A stretch of 24,216 nt of DNA from JALYGY01 sp963800975 (GCA_963800975.1 CAWDDB010000015.1:1-24216); one strand, 5' to 3'; shown: positions 1-8,298, counted from the first letter of the stretch. Numbers and translations are program-made. The notes: generated from the letters alone by a model not told the origin.

Positions 1-33
1 AGGAGCAGGCGAGCTATTGCCGCAGGCCGCAGG

Positions 34-555
34 TCATCGACCGAGCAGCATCGCGATCCTGGCGCCAACGAGCTTCGCCATAAACGTCAAGGGCCAGGTC
101 GAGTAGCTGGGCACGTCGTCCGTAACTTCGTCGTTTTCGGGCTTGAACTTTGTCTGAACACGCATCTCCACGGGTGGGCCATCTCCCCCAAACCGCGCTC
201 TGTACACCGGAACCCAATGCTTGCTATCATCGAAGTCCATGAACATGGCCGAATTGCAGCAGGTAGCGACGGCCCGGTTCGTGGCCGACTTCTCCCCGAG
301 CTTGTGACGCTGCAAAAACTGGGTACCCTTCGAGCATTCGACGCGATCCTCCCGGTACAGTACGTACGCGGTCCCCCCGTCGGGATCCCGAACGGGAAGC
401 GCATTCGGGAGCGCTTCGATCCGACAGGAGCCTTCCTGACAATCGTCGCAGTAGCAAACAACGCACGTAATTGGAGCGCCGATCGCCTGGAGTTCAACAC
501 TTCCGCAGGCGCACCGAGCCGTCGCGAGGGTTTTCGACGGTTCAGACATCAGCAT
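34..555 (-). CDS. GFA/DUF6151-like zinc-binding protein
   Basis: A 173-residue protein with cysteines placed as in the GFA (glutathione-dependent formaldehyde-activating) fold and its DUF6151 relatives. It has a CxCG motif at residues 15-18, a CVVCYCDDC cluster at 31-39, a DPDGGT turn near 58, and a CC pair near 98. Proteins of this fold bind one or two structural or catalytic zincs; the substrate of this subgroup is not known, so no reaction is assigned. There is no signal peptide, so it should be cytoplasmic. Two in-frame ATGs (555 and 549) are close together; a G-rich stretch just upstream could serve either, and the choice changes only two residues. It is monocistronic as far as can be seen, with about 300 bases separating it from the next gene upstream. 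The fold assignment is fairly sure; the function is not. Confidence 0.75.
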   Translation of the reverse strand: MLMSEPSKTLATARCACGSVELQAIGAPITCVVCYCDDCQEGSCRIEALPNALPVRDPDGGTAYVLYREDRVECSKGTQFLQRHKLGEKSATNRAVATCCNSAMFMDFDDSKHWVPVYRARFGGDGPPVEMRVQTKFKPENDEVTDDVPSYSTWPLTFMAKLVGARIAMLLGR

Positions 556-796
556 TCTCTACCCCCGATCTCGCGTCCAGGATCACCCCTACCGGGTCCA
601 CCAGAACCGATTATCCACGCGTCCAGCCCCTCCGCATCCGCAAAAAACCTAGATCCAGAGCTAGGAACAATATGGTGTTTCTCACTGGCTGCTGAACCAG
701 GCCCAGTGCGCCGGTCTGACAGATTGTACGGTCTCCGGTCCAAGGCTGTGCCCCGGCGAAGGACGCGTCTCACGACCGCCCGTATTGCATGCCCCG

Positions 797-819
797 GGCG
801 GTTGCGTGTAACCACCGCC
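797..819 (-). terminator. possible weak hairpin terminator
   Basis: A 6-bp inverted repeat (GGCGGT at 797-802, ACCGCC at 814-819) lies about 35 bases past the stop of the ester cyclase gene. There is no T-run after it on the minus strand, so it would be a weak or Rho-assisted terminator at best. The rest of 556-853 shows no gene that I can support. Confidence 0.25.
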
Positions 820-853
820 TGATTCAACGGGCTTCGAGGTTAAGGTACGGCGA

Positions 854-1282
854 CTAGCCTATGTCAGGGAGGATGCCCAGCTGCGTGAGCATGCCCATCC
901 TGTCGGAGGTGCCCCACAGCTCGGCTATCTTGCCGTCCTCTATCCGGAACAGCAACATAGAGTCCCACTCAGTGTACCGCTCCGTCGGCTCGTCGACCCT
1001 CGAGTAAGGTCCGGTATTGGTACCGGCCATCGCGACGTACGCGACCACAATGTCTTCCTCCGCCACCAGCTGCTTGACGTAGGCGGACAGGTCGGGGAAG
1101 GCTCCGAGCAGCATGCGGATGCCCTCGGTCATACCCCCGGGCCCTTCGGGCTGGGCGAAGATGATCTTGCCGTGGTCCACGACGTCGTCGGCCACGAGCT
1201 CGTCGACGAGCTCGACCTTCCCGACGTTGAAGACTTCCTCGATGAACCTCCTGACCACGACCTTGTTCTGCTGTACGGACAC
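854..1282 (-). CDS. SnoaL-like ester cyclase family protein
   Basis: A 142-residue protein with the SnoaL-like (NTF2-fold, ester cyclase) pattern. An N-terminal helix (KVVVRRFIEEVFN) is followed by LVDELVADDVVDH, a GMTEGIRMLLGAFPD segment, and sheet strands ending in FRIEDGKIAELWGTSD. The family includes polyketide cyclases of the aclacinomycin pathway, but most members are small stand-alone proteins of unknown substrate. No polyketide genes are nearby, so a cyclase role is not implied. The start is GTG at 1282, with an AAGGAAGGG ribosome site about 8 bases upstream. It lies 47 bases downstream of the next gene, which has the same direction, so the two may be co-transcribed. Confidence 0.8.
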   Translation of the reverse strand: MSVQQNKVVVRRFIEEVFNVGKVELVDELVADDVVDHGKIIFAQPEGPGGMTEGIRMLLGAFPDLSAYVKQLVAEEDIVVAYVAMAGTNTGPYSRVDEPTERYTEWDSMLLFRIEDGKIAELWGTSDRMGMLTQLGILPDIG

Positions 1283-1329
1283 GGTCTATTCCCTTCCTTG
1301 ATGCTGTACCGCGTATGTTCGGGGCGAAC

Positions 1330-1623
1330 TCAGGCCCCCACGCTCCCAACCTCGTCCAGGAACGTAAACTCGGTCTGTTGCACGCCTTCTGTAACCCCTG
1401 CCTCCTCGAACTTCCGGCTCAGGGCCTCAGAACCGATCCGCTCGCGAGCCAGCTCGATGCTCTCCCACTCGAAGAGCACCACCAGCTCCGCGGGGTCGTC
1501 GGCGTTGCGGAAGATCCTTGCGCCACGACATCCGGCAGCCGCACGATTGTCGGCGTCCTCGTCGAAGACGGCCTTCCACTGGTCGTAGTCTCGGACCGTG
1601 TGCCGCTCGAGAAGGTAGGGCAT
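1330..1623 (-). CDS. small ferredoxin-fold (ABM/cyclase-like) protein
   Basis: A 97-residue protein reading MPYLLERHTVRDYDQW at the start. It has the look of a dimeric alpha-beta barrel protein (antibiotic biosynthesis monooxygenase-like or 'cyclase' family): a first strand with RHTVRDYDQWKAVF, a central GARIFRNADDPAELVVLFEWES strand pair and a closing helix. No catalytic residues can be named. The start was set at ATG 1623 because AAAGGAG lies 7 bases before it. A longer open frame to 1755 adds a low-complexity Cys/Arg stretch without support. It is probably co-transcribed with the SnoaL-like gene just downstream, another small-molecule-binding fold. Confidence 0.7.
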   Translation of the reverse strand: MPYLLERHTVRDYDQWKAVFDEDADNRAAAGCRGARIFRNADDPAELVVLFEWESIELARERIGSEALSRKFEEAGVTEGVQQTEFTFLDEVGSVGA

Positions 1624-1971
1624 ACCGGTAGCTCCTTTCCGTTTCGCGCTTCCTCGCAGACTAAACAACCCGAATGATCCCACCGATCCCGTACAGGCGC
1701 AGACCTCCGATGGTTCGCGTCCCGATTCATGGCAACGGGGTTGCGAGCCGGCCATCGATTATCTGTACCTGTCCCTACATCCTAGATGCGGATCTACTGT
1801 TGGCCAGCATCATGCGGGACCCGTCCAAGGGACTCAGCACGAGAGAAAAGCCGGAACTCGCCCATCTCGAAACGATATCTCCCGGATCGAGAGGACTCTC
1901 TGTATCGTCCTATGGGGCGCCTAAACGAAGCCCGACCGCCTCCCCCACTTCCCCGGAGGCGGCCACGGAAT
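1624..1971. other. intergenic, no gene seen
   Basis: About 350 bases without a convincing reading frame. It holds the probable terminator hairpin at 1936-1962 of the gene to its right. On the minus strand, a GATAAT hexamer at 1758-1763 could be the -10 for the two small genes at 854-1623, but no good -35 is visible 16-18 bases upstream. Confidence 0.5.
1936..1962 (-). terminator. hairpin terminator of the secreted-protein gene
   Basis: A perfect 8-bp inverted repeat (CCGCCTCC at 1936-1943, GGAGGCGG at 1955-1962) with an 11-base loop begins 10 bases past the stop of the gene at 1972-2595. On the minus strand it is followed by TCGGGCTTCGTTT, a loose T-rich tail. Position and stem strength fit a terminator; the tail is poor. 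Confidence 0.45.
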
Positions 1972-2595
1972 TTACGGTTCGATGCTCCGCAGGGGACCAC
2001 TATCGTTGGGGAAGTTAAACGTAGAGAGCGCTTTGATCCCCGCCCGGTGTTTCCCGTTGAACTGAGTCACATCGCCGGGGCACCCTGATTGAATGGCCGC
2101 CCTGGGCGAGTCGAACCACAACGTCAGGTGGAAGGTGTGTATCGGGTCGAACTGCGGGTTCTCTGAGGCATCCGGGAAGGGACCTTCTTTGTGAATTTCC
2201 GGCGCCGAACCACCAGGGTCCGGGGCGACCGCGAAGGTCTCCGCGTTAAAGCGTCCGACAAAGTACCCTACGCCGTTTCCGTCCTCGTTCGTCCTGATAT
2301 CTCCCTGGTACCATGCGATCCCGTAAGGTTCTCTGGGCAGCTGAGTCACGAACAGGTTGAAGGTCTTGTTCGGGGGCATTCCTTGTATGCCCACCGTCAT
2401 TATCTCCACCGGGCCGAAGGAGCGGATGGCAACGTCGCCGATTGCATCCTCGAGGCAATCTTGCGGGGCATCCTCAGGACGTAACATCCTGAACGATCTA
2501 CCACCTGACTGGGCCGCTGCTGTTCCCGCGATGACGACGCCCAGGATGAGGGCGGCCCCCAGGATGAGCAGTACGCGCCTGGTTATCGAGTTCAT
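1972..2595 (-). CDS. secreted protein of unknown function
   Basis: A 207-residue protein with a clear Sec signal peptide: MNSITRR, then a hydrophobic core LLILGAALILGVVIAG, then TAAAQS with a likely cut after AAA-Q near residue 29. The mature part is acidic and probably all-beta, with segments such as VEIMTVGIQGMPPNKTFNLFVTQLP and GVGYFVGRFNAETF that look like beta-sandwich strands. It has two cysteines (near residues 47 and 172) that could form a disulfide outside the cell. I do not recognise a named family. The start ATG is fixed by the signal peptide. A hairpin follows the stop, which suggests it is a single-gene unit. Confidence 0.7.
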   Translation of the reverse strand: MNSITRRVLLILGAALILGVVIAGTAAAQSGGRSFRMLRPEDAPQDCLEDAIGDVAIRSFGPVEIMTVGIQGMPPNKTFNLFVTQLPREPYGIAWYQGDIRTNEDGNGVGYFVGRFNAETFAVAPDPGGSAPEIHKEGPFPDASENPQFDPIHTFHLTLWFDSPRAAIQSGCPGDVTQFNGKHRAGIKALSTFNFPNDSGPLRSIEP

Positions 2596-2659
2596 CTGGT
2601 CTCCTTGATCTTGTGTCCGGCTTCTTCGTTCGTCGGTCCGTCCAGGTTGCCCTCCTTTC

Positions 2660-3313
2660 CTACCCCGGTTGCCGCCGTGCGACGAGGCTGCGTCTCAGGA
2701 ACAGCACCACCTCGTCGGCAACGGCCTCGGGATCGTTGACAAACGGGCAGTGCCCGCCTTCATCGAACACGACGATCCGCGCGTCGCGGAACAATTCTCC
2801 CTGCCTCTCTGCGTAGCTAACTGGCAGGTAAGGGTCGCGTGCACCCCACAAGACCAGCGCCGGTCTCCTCAGCGGGCGCAAGGTCCTTACTGCATGATGC
2901 CACAGGTGGCCGGAGATTGCGCTGATGTTTACTAGCGTCGCGCTAGCAAGAGCCTCGGGATGCTCGCACGCCCACTGGAGGCCCCACGGTCCGCCGGAGT
3001 CGTGCAGCACCAGGTGCGCCCGGCGGATTCCCAACTCCGCAAGCACCTCATTCAGGCGTCTGGCGTATCCCTCGACGGTGTTCTCATAAGCTTCGGACTT
3101 GTCCGCGTCTTCGAAACCCGGCAGATCCGGCGCCACGGCCCGTCCGAACTGGCCGATCCGCGAGAGCAGATCCTCCCATTCACGCGAGGAGCCGTGGTCG
3201 CCGTGCACGAATACGACGGCTTCTTCGTCGTCTTGTGGGCCGGCTTCGATCAGGGGTGAGATCACCTCCGCTAAGGTGATCCTGCCTTCCCTCAGGTTTG
3301 TTCTCGCCTGCAT
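2660..3313 (-). CDS. alpha/beta hydrolase lacking the cap domain
   Basis: A 217-residue alpha/beta hydrolase of the dehalogenase/epoxide-hydrolase type. The oxyanion segment FVHGDHGSS is at 35-43. The nucleophile elbow LHDSGGPWG is at 103-111, so the nucleophile is probably Asp105 rather than Ser. WGARDPYLP at 156-164 and the catalytic-His motif GGHCPF at 186-191 follow. Relatives with these motifs are usually 280-300 residues. Here the text runs straight from GHLWHHAVRTL (135-145) into the late strand RPLRRPALVLWG, so about 60-70 residues of the helical cap are missing without loss of frame. The cap shapes the substrate pocket, so activity is doubtful or altered. ATG 3313 has AGGAG 8 bases upstream. 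Confidence 0.8.
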   Translation of the reverse strand: MQARTNLREGRITLAEVISPLIEAGPQDDEEAVVFVHGDHGSSREWEDLLSRIGQFGRAVAPDLPGFEDADKSEAYENTVEGYARRLNEVLAELGIRRAHLVLHDSGGPWGLQWACEHPEALASATLVNISAISGHLWHHAVRTLRPLRRPALVLWGARDPYLPVSYAERQGELFRDARIVVFDEGGHCPFVNDPEAVADEVVLFLRRSLVARRQPG

Positions 3314-3432
3314 GATGATCTCCTGTCTCGATCGCCCGTTCCCGCGATGGCGGTAGATGGTGCGGCTCGGGTTCGGTGCATTGGCGGCAATCCGGGTCCG
3401 TTGAGCCGTTCCTCTCGCGCGTGGCCGCTGTG

Positions 3433-4080
3433 CTATGGCGCGGTGGCGCAGATCGCCCTGGCCTCCACCTGCCAGTTAGCGTTGGTCGGCTGTTCCTCCA
3501 TCGCCTGGACGGTGACGACTGTATCCCCAACGCCCACGATGGTGGGTACCACGTCAGTCAGGATGTTGGGGAAATTGCCGGTGAAGCCGTTAGAGATTTC
3601 GTAGCCGCTACCCACTACCACTTTCCCATCCGGGCACTCCGCAATCTCGGTTTTTTGGGAGTCCGAGTTGGATTGGCTTCGTTCCTCGACCACCTCCAGG
3701 CCGTTGATCCCGATCTGGTCCGCACCCTTGCCGTCCACCTTGTCGGCGTTGAGGTTGGCGGCCCTGCCAGCGTCCGCGTTGACGTTTATGGGCGCCCTCC
3801 CCGCCTCCACCCTCAGGTCCAACGCTCTAGACCCCGCCGCCGTAGAATCGTTGTCCACTACCAGCAATGGGCCGCCCGCGTTGGATCCCGCTAGCCTGGT
3901 GAGGGCGTTGTTTATGGTGTTGGTCTCTCCCAGCTCGAACGGGTCGCCCGGCACCGCCGCCAGCGCAGTGGTCCCGACGCCGAGCACGATGGCGAGCATC
4001 ACAGCGAAGCCCAGCATCGTGGCCGTCCCCCTCGCCATCCACAGCATCCCGGAGAGGACTTTCTTCGTCGACTTCACCAT
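3433..4080 (-). CDS. membrane-anchored surface protein, paralogue A
   Basis: A 215-residue protein that is one of three related proteins in the window (see 7696 and 8383). A basic N-terminus (MVKSTKK) leads to a hydrophobic segment at about 16-42 ending in TTALAAVPGDPF, which could be a signal peptide cut after ALA or an uncleaved anchor. The outside part carries a LNADKVDGKGAD motif at 110-121, a motif also seen in actinobacterial surface and tail-fibre-like proteins, and a C-terminal beta-rich region with two conserved cysteines (AECPDGK and ARAICA), which could pair. Function unknown. ATG 4080 was chosen because AAGGA lies 7 bases upstream and the paralogues begin the same way; a TTG at 4152 gives only a low-complexity extension. 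Confidence 0.75.
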   Translation of the reverse strand: MVKSTKKVLSGMLWMARGTATMLGFAVMLAIVLGVGTTALAAVPGDPFELGETNTINNALTRLAGSNAGGPLLVVDNDSTAAGSRALDLRVEAGRAPINVNADAGRAANLNADKVDGKGADQIGINGLEVVEERSQSNSDSQKTEIAECPDGKVVVGSGYEISNGFTGNFPNILTDVVPTIVGVGDTVVTVQAMEEQPTNANWQVEARAICATAP

Positions 4081-4281
4081 CTGTTTTTCCTTCCCGTAGC
4101 CATCGTCTGCTTCTTCCTCGTTTGGCCGGTTCCCGGTTTTGTCTTCTCGCAAAGGACGGCGGCCTCAACTAGAAGAGACCCCCTCCCCGAAGGACCGGGA
4201 CGCGACGGCTCCAGCCGCCTGGGAACCCGGGATGGGCAGTCGCGGATCTCACCCGGCTCCCGCCTACACCGGGGATCCGAG

Positions 4282-4944
4282 CTAGCAGTTGGTGAGATTG
4301 TCTATGCCCGTGTCGAAAGCGACCGTGTCGTTACCGGTGCCACAGTCTATGTTGTCCACCTCCCCGTCCTCCGCGCGGATCGTGTCGTTGCCAGGGCCGC
4401 CGGAGATCCCTTCAACCTGTCCTAAAAGGCTGTCGTTGGCGTCTATCAGGTCATCGCCAGGGCCGCCGTTCACGGTGTTGTTGCCAGCGCCGCCTTCGAG
4501 ATCGCCGTCGGCGGTCGATCCGTTGCCGTCGCTGCCCGGCCCGCCGTTGACTTTGTCGTCGCCGCTGCCGCCTTTCACGGTATCGTCGTCGCCAGGCCCG
4601 CCGTCCACGTAGTCGTCGCCGGCGCCACCCGACAACCGGCCGCCACCCGTCAAGTCGCCATCCGCGCCTTTGCCACCCAGGATTCTGTCGTTGCCGCCGT
4701 TCCCGTCGGCACGGTCGCTGCTTCTCTTGCCCTTGATGATGTCCCTGGCGCCGGCGACGCCGTCGTCCACATCCTCGCCCTCGAACTCGTCACGGAAGAT
4801 CGAACCTTCGCAGAGGGCCGCGGGGTCGGTGGTGCAGTCCACGTTAAGCGCCCAGGCCACCCCGGCGCCCAGCGTCACCATCAGCACGCTCCCCACCACC
4901 GCGACCAGCGCCGTTACGATCTTGCGCTCAATGATTGCTTGCAT
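4282..4944 (-). CDS. secreted RTX-type calcium-binding repeat protein
   Basis: A 220-residue protein with a signal peptide at 1-33 (hydrophobic core IVTALVAVVGSVLMVTLGAGVAWA). From about residue 68 it is built of glycine/aspartate nonapeptide repeats of the GGxGxDxx(hydrophobic) type, for example GGAGDDYVD, GGPGDDDTV, GGSGDDKVN and GGPGDDLID. These form a calcium-binding parallel beta-roll in RTX proteins. No enzyme domain is attached, so it is a repeat-only protein. A cysteine pair near residues 36/44 and another close to the C-terminus (DNIDCG, LTNC) may cap the roll by disulfides. ATG 4944 has TAAGGAGG 8 bases upstream; the longer frame to 5001 is not needed. It is probably exported by Sec, since no type I secretion genes are nearby. 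Confidence 0.8.
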   Translation of the reverse strand: MQAIIERKIVTALVAVVGSVLMVTLGAGVAWALNVDCTTDPAALCEGSIFRDEFEGEDVDDGVAGARDIIKGKRSSDRADGNGGNDRILGGKGADGDLTGGGRLSGGAGDDYVDGGPGDDDTVKGGSGDDKVNGGPGSDGNGSTADGDLEGGAGNNTVNGGPGDDLIDANDSLLGQVEGISGGPGNDTIRAEDGEVDNIDCGTGNDTVAFDTGIDNLTNC

Positions 4945-5136
4945 CGGTCCTGCCTCCTTACTACCTAAGTTCTTCGGGTCTCTTCCTGCGACGCTGCCCA
5001 CGCCTCGGTGCTACATCGGTCTCACCTCCTCTCCGCCCACGAGTTGCCCCTACCAGCTTCAGGCCGCTATCCCACCCAGTTGTTCGAAGCCGACTCCTCC
5101 GAGTTGTAGGAGCCCATTCGAGGTCTGCCTGGAATA

Positions 5137-5730
5137 TCATGCCAACCCGAGGACCAGAAAGACGACCAGGGCGAGCATCGTTACGCCCGAGATACGCTGT
5201 ATCCAGAGTCTCACCGTTCCTGTCAGCCGTCTCTGGAGAACCGCGGCCCCCAACCCCACGACGAGGAACCACACCCACGACGCGCTTATTACGCCGGCGG
5301 CGAATCCGGTCCGGCTTCCGGCGTCCTGGGCGGCGATCGCAGCGCCGAGGATGCCGACGGTCTCGAGGATGGCATGCGGGTTGAGCACGGAGGCACTCGC
5401 CGCCTGAGCAACCATCGCCATGGGGCGCACGAGACCCCTTACCTCTACGTCTTCGGGCGATGAGCGGAGGGTCCGCACGCCCATGTCGAGCAGGAACGCG
5501 GCTCCCACACAGATCAGGATCTCACGGCTGCCCGGTGCGGTGAGCGCCACAGAGGCACCGGCCGCGCCGAGCATGATGAGCAGGGTGTCGCAGCTGCTCG
5601 CCGTTACTATGCCGAATAAGACGCGAGGGTATCCAGCCACCAGCCCCTGGTTCATCACCACCAAGCTCAGCACACCCATCGACAACGTGGTGGCCAGCCC
5701 AAACAACAAGCCGAATACGTAGGCGCTCAA
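5137..5730 (-). CDS. LysE/ArgO-type exporter
   Basis: A 197-residue membrane protein with five or six hydrophobic helices. It matches the LysE superfamily of amino-acid and metabolite exporters, including a SVLNPHAILE segment near 115-124 that aligns with the LNP motif of ArgO/LysE proteins. The family usually has about 200 residues, so it is full length. The start is TTG at 5730, overlapping the TGA stop of the HypX-like gene by TTGA, so translation is coupled. A GAGGGAG ribosome site lies inside the end of hypX. The substrate is unknown; the link to HypX hints at a small product or by-product of that enzyme, but this is inference. Confidence 0.82.
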   Translation of the reverse strand: MSAYVFGLLFGLATTLSMGVLSLVVMNQGLVAGYPRVLFGIVTASSCDTLLIMLGAAGASVALTAPGSREILICVGAAFLLDMGVRTLRSSPEDVEVRGLVRPMAMVAQAASASVLNPHAILETVGILGAAIAAQDAGSRTGFAAGVISASWVWFLVVGLGAAVLQRRLTGTVRLWIQRISGVTMLALVVFLVLGLA

Positions 5731-7580
5731 GCCACCGCTCCCTCTACCTTGGGCGAGGCGCTACTACGTGGGGTGCCAGATGGGGCGTCCTGGATCAGGG
5801 GCCTTCCCCACATCTTCCGCCCTTCCTCACTTTGTTCTTTGCTATTGGGCGCAATCTTGTGGACGAAACGTCGGCGCGCCTCGTGGTAGGAAGGGTCCGG
5901 ACCGTAGAAGTTCTCGCGCATCCGGACGAGTTCTTCTTCGCGGTATCGCGCCAGCGGCTTGCGCCGCTCGTCGTGCCGCCGCAGCGCCTCTTTCATCGCC
6001 AGCATCATCCAGTATTTCCGATCCTGCGCGAGGGCTTCGGCCCGCGCCGCGACCCTCTCGTGGAAGCCGGCGGGTGTGCCCTCGAAGATCTCGTCGACCA
6101 ACCCCATCTCGCTGGCGGCAGTCGCGCCTAGCGGGAGCGTGTCTTGGGTGAGCTCCAGGGCTTTGCGCTCTCCGACGCGGCGGGGCAAGAGGTAGGTCCA
6201 GTACTCGGAGCCGTAGAGGCCGCCCATGCCCTTGTAGTGGGGGTTGAGCACGACGTTCGGACGGGCCCAGACGCGGTCGGCGGCGGCCGCGAGGGCGACG
6301 CCACCAGCCCCGGCGTTAGCCCCCAGCGCCGAGACGGTCACCTTGTCTTCCATCGTGACGATGTCGTGGACGAGATCGTCTATGGCGTTGATGTTGCGCC
6401 AGGACTCGTCCGCGGGACTCTGGGCGGCTTCTATGACGTTGAGGTGGATGCCGTTGGAGAAGTAAACCGGTCCGCCCATGAACACCAGAACCCTGGTGGG
6501 CCGGGAACGGGCATGCAGCACCGCGTCGTGCAGCCTGCGGCACTGGCCTGTGCTCATCGCGCCGCCCGGGAACTCGAAGTGGAGGTAGCCGACATCCCCG
6601 CGCTCTTCGTACCGGATCTGGCGGTATGTCCGCCCCGGGTAAGGGGCCTGGGGCGCGAGCGGCAGGTCGGGCACGCCGGCCAGCAGCTCCGGCCCGAGGA
6701 CCATCGTCGCCGGGAGCTTGAAGTTACCTTCGCTGGCGCGCTTGAGGCTCGGGATCCAGACCGCCCCGTCTCCGGTCGCCCGGCAGATGGCGCCGTCGCG
6801 CGTGGCGATCAGGGTGCCTGGGGTACCACGCAAGCGCTCTTCTTCGTATCCGCCGTACAGGAAGACGCCGAGGCCACCGATCGAGTCGAGCACGCCCGGG
6901 TTCCCGTCGGCGGAAAGCAGCCTGCGGAGCACACCTTCGGTTGGCCCGGACCAGTCGATCTCGCGGTCTTCTTGCTTCATCGGGGGCCGCAAGCGTCCGA
7001 CAACGTCGGGGCGGCCGTAGTCCAGCGGCTCGGGGATGAAGTCCCCGCTCTCGAACCGCTCGACGACCTCGAGCAGACCACGCATCGCGGCCTCTATGAC
7101 CTCTTCCTTGTATAGGCTGCTCTTGGAGGCGCCAGGCCGCATCGGGAACGTGTGGGAGGCCCAGATATCCCCGGCGTCCATCTCGGCGTTCGCCTGGAGT
7201 AAGGTCACGCCCCAGCTCCCGTGGCCCTCGAGGATCGCCCAGTCGAGGGAGGAAGGGCCGCGGTCACCCTTGGGACCCGGATGCACGATGATGCATACGT
7301 GCTCGCGCCAGATCTCCTCCGGAATCGCCCGCTTGAGCATCGGCGCCAGGATTAGCTCGGGCGAATGCCGCTCGACCGCCTCGAACATCGCCCCCTCGCT
7401 AGTCGCCAGCCCGACCGCTACCTCATGCCCCAGACGGGTCAACTCGACGTAGGCGCGCTGGCTCATGCTGTTGTGCGCGCTCGTCAGGAACAGGATCCGC
7501 AACCCGGTCCGGCCTCGATCCCGCCGGGCGAACCGGCCGGGTACGTCGTGAACTATCGCCTGCTGGATCTGCTGTTCCAT
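5727..7580 (-). CDS. hypX: HypX (HoxX)-like formyl-THF / crotonase fusion protein
   Basis: A 617-residue two-domain protein. Residues about 27-300 match the formyl-tetrahydrofolate hydrolase/transferase domain, starting RILFLTSAHNSMSQRAYVEL and carrying HPGPKGDRGPSSLDWAI at 100-116 and MDAGDIWA at about 134-141. Residues about 320-560 match the enoyl-CoA hydratase (crotonase) domain, with an oxyanion loop around FSNGIH (374-379) and NAGAGGVAL (422-430). Known HypX takes the formyl group of 10-formyl-THF, passes it to coenzyme A and releases CO, which becomes a ligand of the NiFe site of hydrogenases matured in air. Length fits HypX. The last ~40 residues are low-complexity. GGAGG precedes ATG 7580. 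It overlaps the LysE-type gene by 4 bases. No hydrogenase or other hyp gene is in view, so its partner is unknown. Confidence 0.85.
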   Translation of the reverse strand: MEQQIQQAIVHDVPGRFARRDRGRTGLRILFLTSAHNSMSQRAYVELTRLGHEVAVGLATSEGAMFEAVERHSPELILAPMLKRAIPEEIWREHVCIIVHPGPKGDRGPSSLDWAILEGHGSWGVTLLQANAEMDAGDIWASHTFPMRPGASKSSLYKEEVIEAAMRGLLEVVERFESGDFIPEPLDYGRPDVVGRLRPPMKQEDREIDWSGPTEGVLRRLLSADGNPGVLDSIGGLGVFLYGGYEEERLRGTPGTLIATRDGAICRATGDGAVWIPSLKRASEGNFKLPATMVLGPELLAGVPDLPLAPQAPYPGRTYRQIRYEERGDVGYLHFEFPGGAMSTGQCRRLHDAVLHARSRPTRVLVFMGGPVYFSNGIHLNVIEAAQSPADESWRNINAIDDLVHDIVTMEDKVTVSALGANAGAGGVALAAAADRVWARPNVVLNPHYKGMGGLYGSEYWTYLLPRRVGERKALELTQDTLPLGATAASEMGLVDEIFEGTPAGFHERVAARAEALAQDRKYWMMLAMKEALRRHDERRKPLARYREEELVRMRENFYGPDPSYHEARRRFVHKIAPNSKEQSEEGRKMWGRPLIQDAPSGTPRSSASPKVEGAVA

Positions 7581-7695
7581 CTTGCACCTCCGTTTTCAAT
7601 GCGACGCTTCGCGCGTGGGCTGGTTCCCTCAGACGTCCCCATGAGCAAGTCCGAGCGCCACCCCGAGTAAGCTCCACGAAGCCGAGTGCTGTTCA

Positions 7696-8298
7696 CTAAG
7701 GCCTCAACGGCGGGAAGTCTGCGCAGATGGCTTTCGCCTCGATAGGGCTGCTAATGGCGTCGTCCAGCACGACCACCCTCCAACCCTGACCTCGCGGCTC
7801 GCTGAGCCTCATGATGTCATGAAGGAAACCGTCCGGGCTGCCGCCGCCACCACCCAGGAGCTTGTCTCCAGAATCACAGTGCGCGATCACTATTTCGAGG
7901 AATCCGCTTCCGGGTGCGGTTACGCTCTCGGTCTCCGTGTAGATCTTGTCCTCCGAGATGAAATCGTCCGCGCTCCGGCCGTCTACCTGGTCAGCGTTCA
8001 AGTCGTTGACGAGGGTGGCGGAGTTGACGTTCATGGGCGCCTCACCCTCCTCGACCCGCAGGTCGAGGGCTGGGGCGGACCCGACGTTGTTGATCCTGAG
8101 CAGGGCGCCCGAGGCATTGCCGGCCAACGTGCTCATCTGGTCTATGGTGTTGATCCTGCCCAGCTTGAAGGGGGAGCCGGGCACCGCGGCCAGGGCGGTG
8201 GTCGCGACCCCGAGTATCAGGGCGAGCACCACGATGAGGCCCACGGTGAACACCGTTGCCCTACCTATCCACATCACTTTCCTGGCCATCGTCGTCAT
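7696..8298 (-). CDS. membrane-anchored surface protein, paralogue B
   Basis: A 200-residue protein, homologous over its whole length to paralogue C just upstream and, more distantly, to paralogue A at 3433. The hydrophobic segment at 15-38 ends in TTALAAVPGSPF, a possible signal-peptidase site. A LNADQVDGRSADDFISED motif sits at 100-117. Two cysteines lie in the C-terminal half (AHCDSGDKLLGGGG and AICADFPPLR), in the same places as in C. The end CADFPPLR is shared with C almost exactly. This points to tandem duplication. ATG 8298 has AGGA about 8 bases upstream; an earlier start at 8373 would reach nearly into the stop of C. Function unknown; likely outside the membrane. Confidence 0.75.
   Translation of the reverse strand: MTTMARKVMWIGRATVFTVGLIVVLALILGVATTALAAVPGSPFKLGRINTIDQMSTLAGNASGALLRINNVGSAPALDLRVEEGEAPMNVNSATLVNDLNADQVDGRSADDFISEDKIYTETESVTAPGSGFLEIVIAHCDSGDKLLGGGGGSPDGFLHDIMRLSEPRGQGWRVVVLDDAISSPIEAKAICADFPPLRP

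Noticed and set aside
6144..7115. 323-residue open frame on the plus strand
   Set aside because: Antisense of the HypX-like gene, whose own domains are unmistakable.
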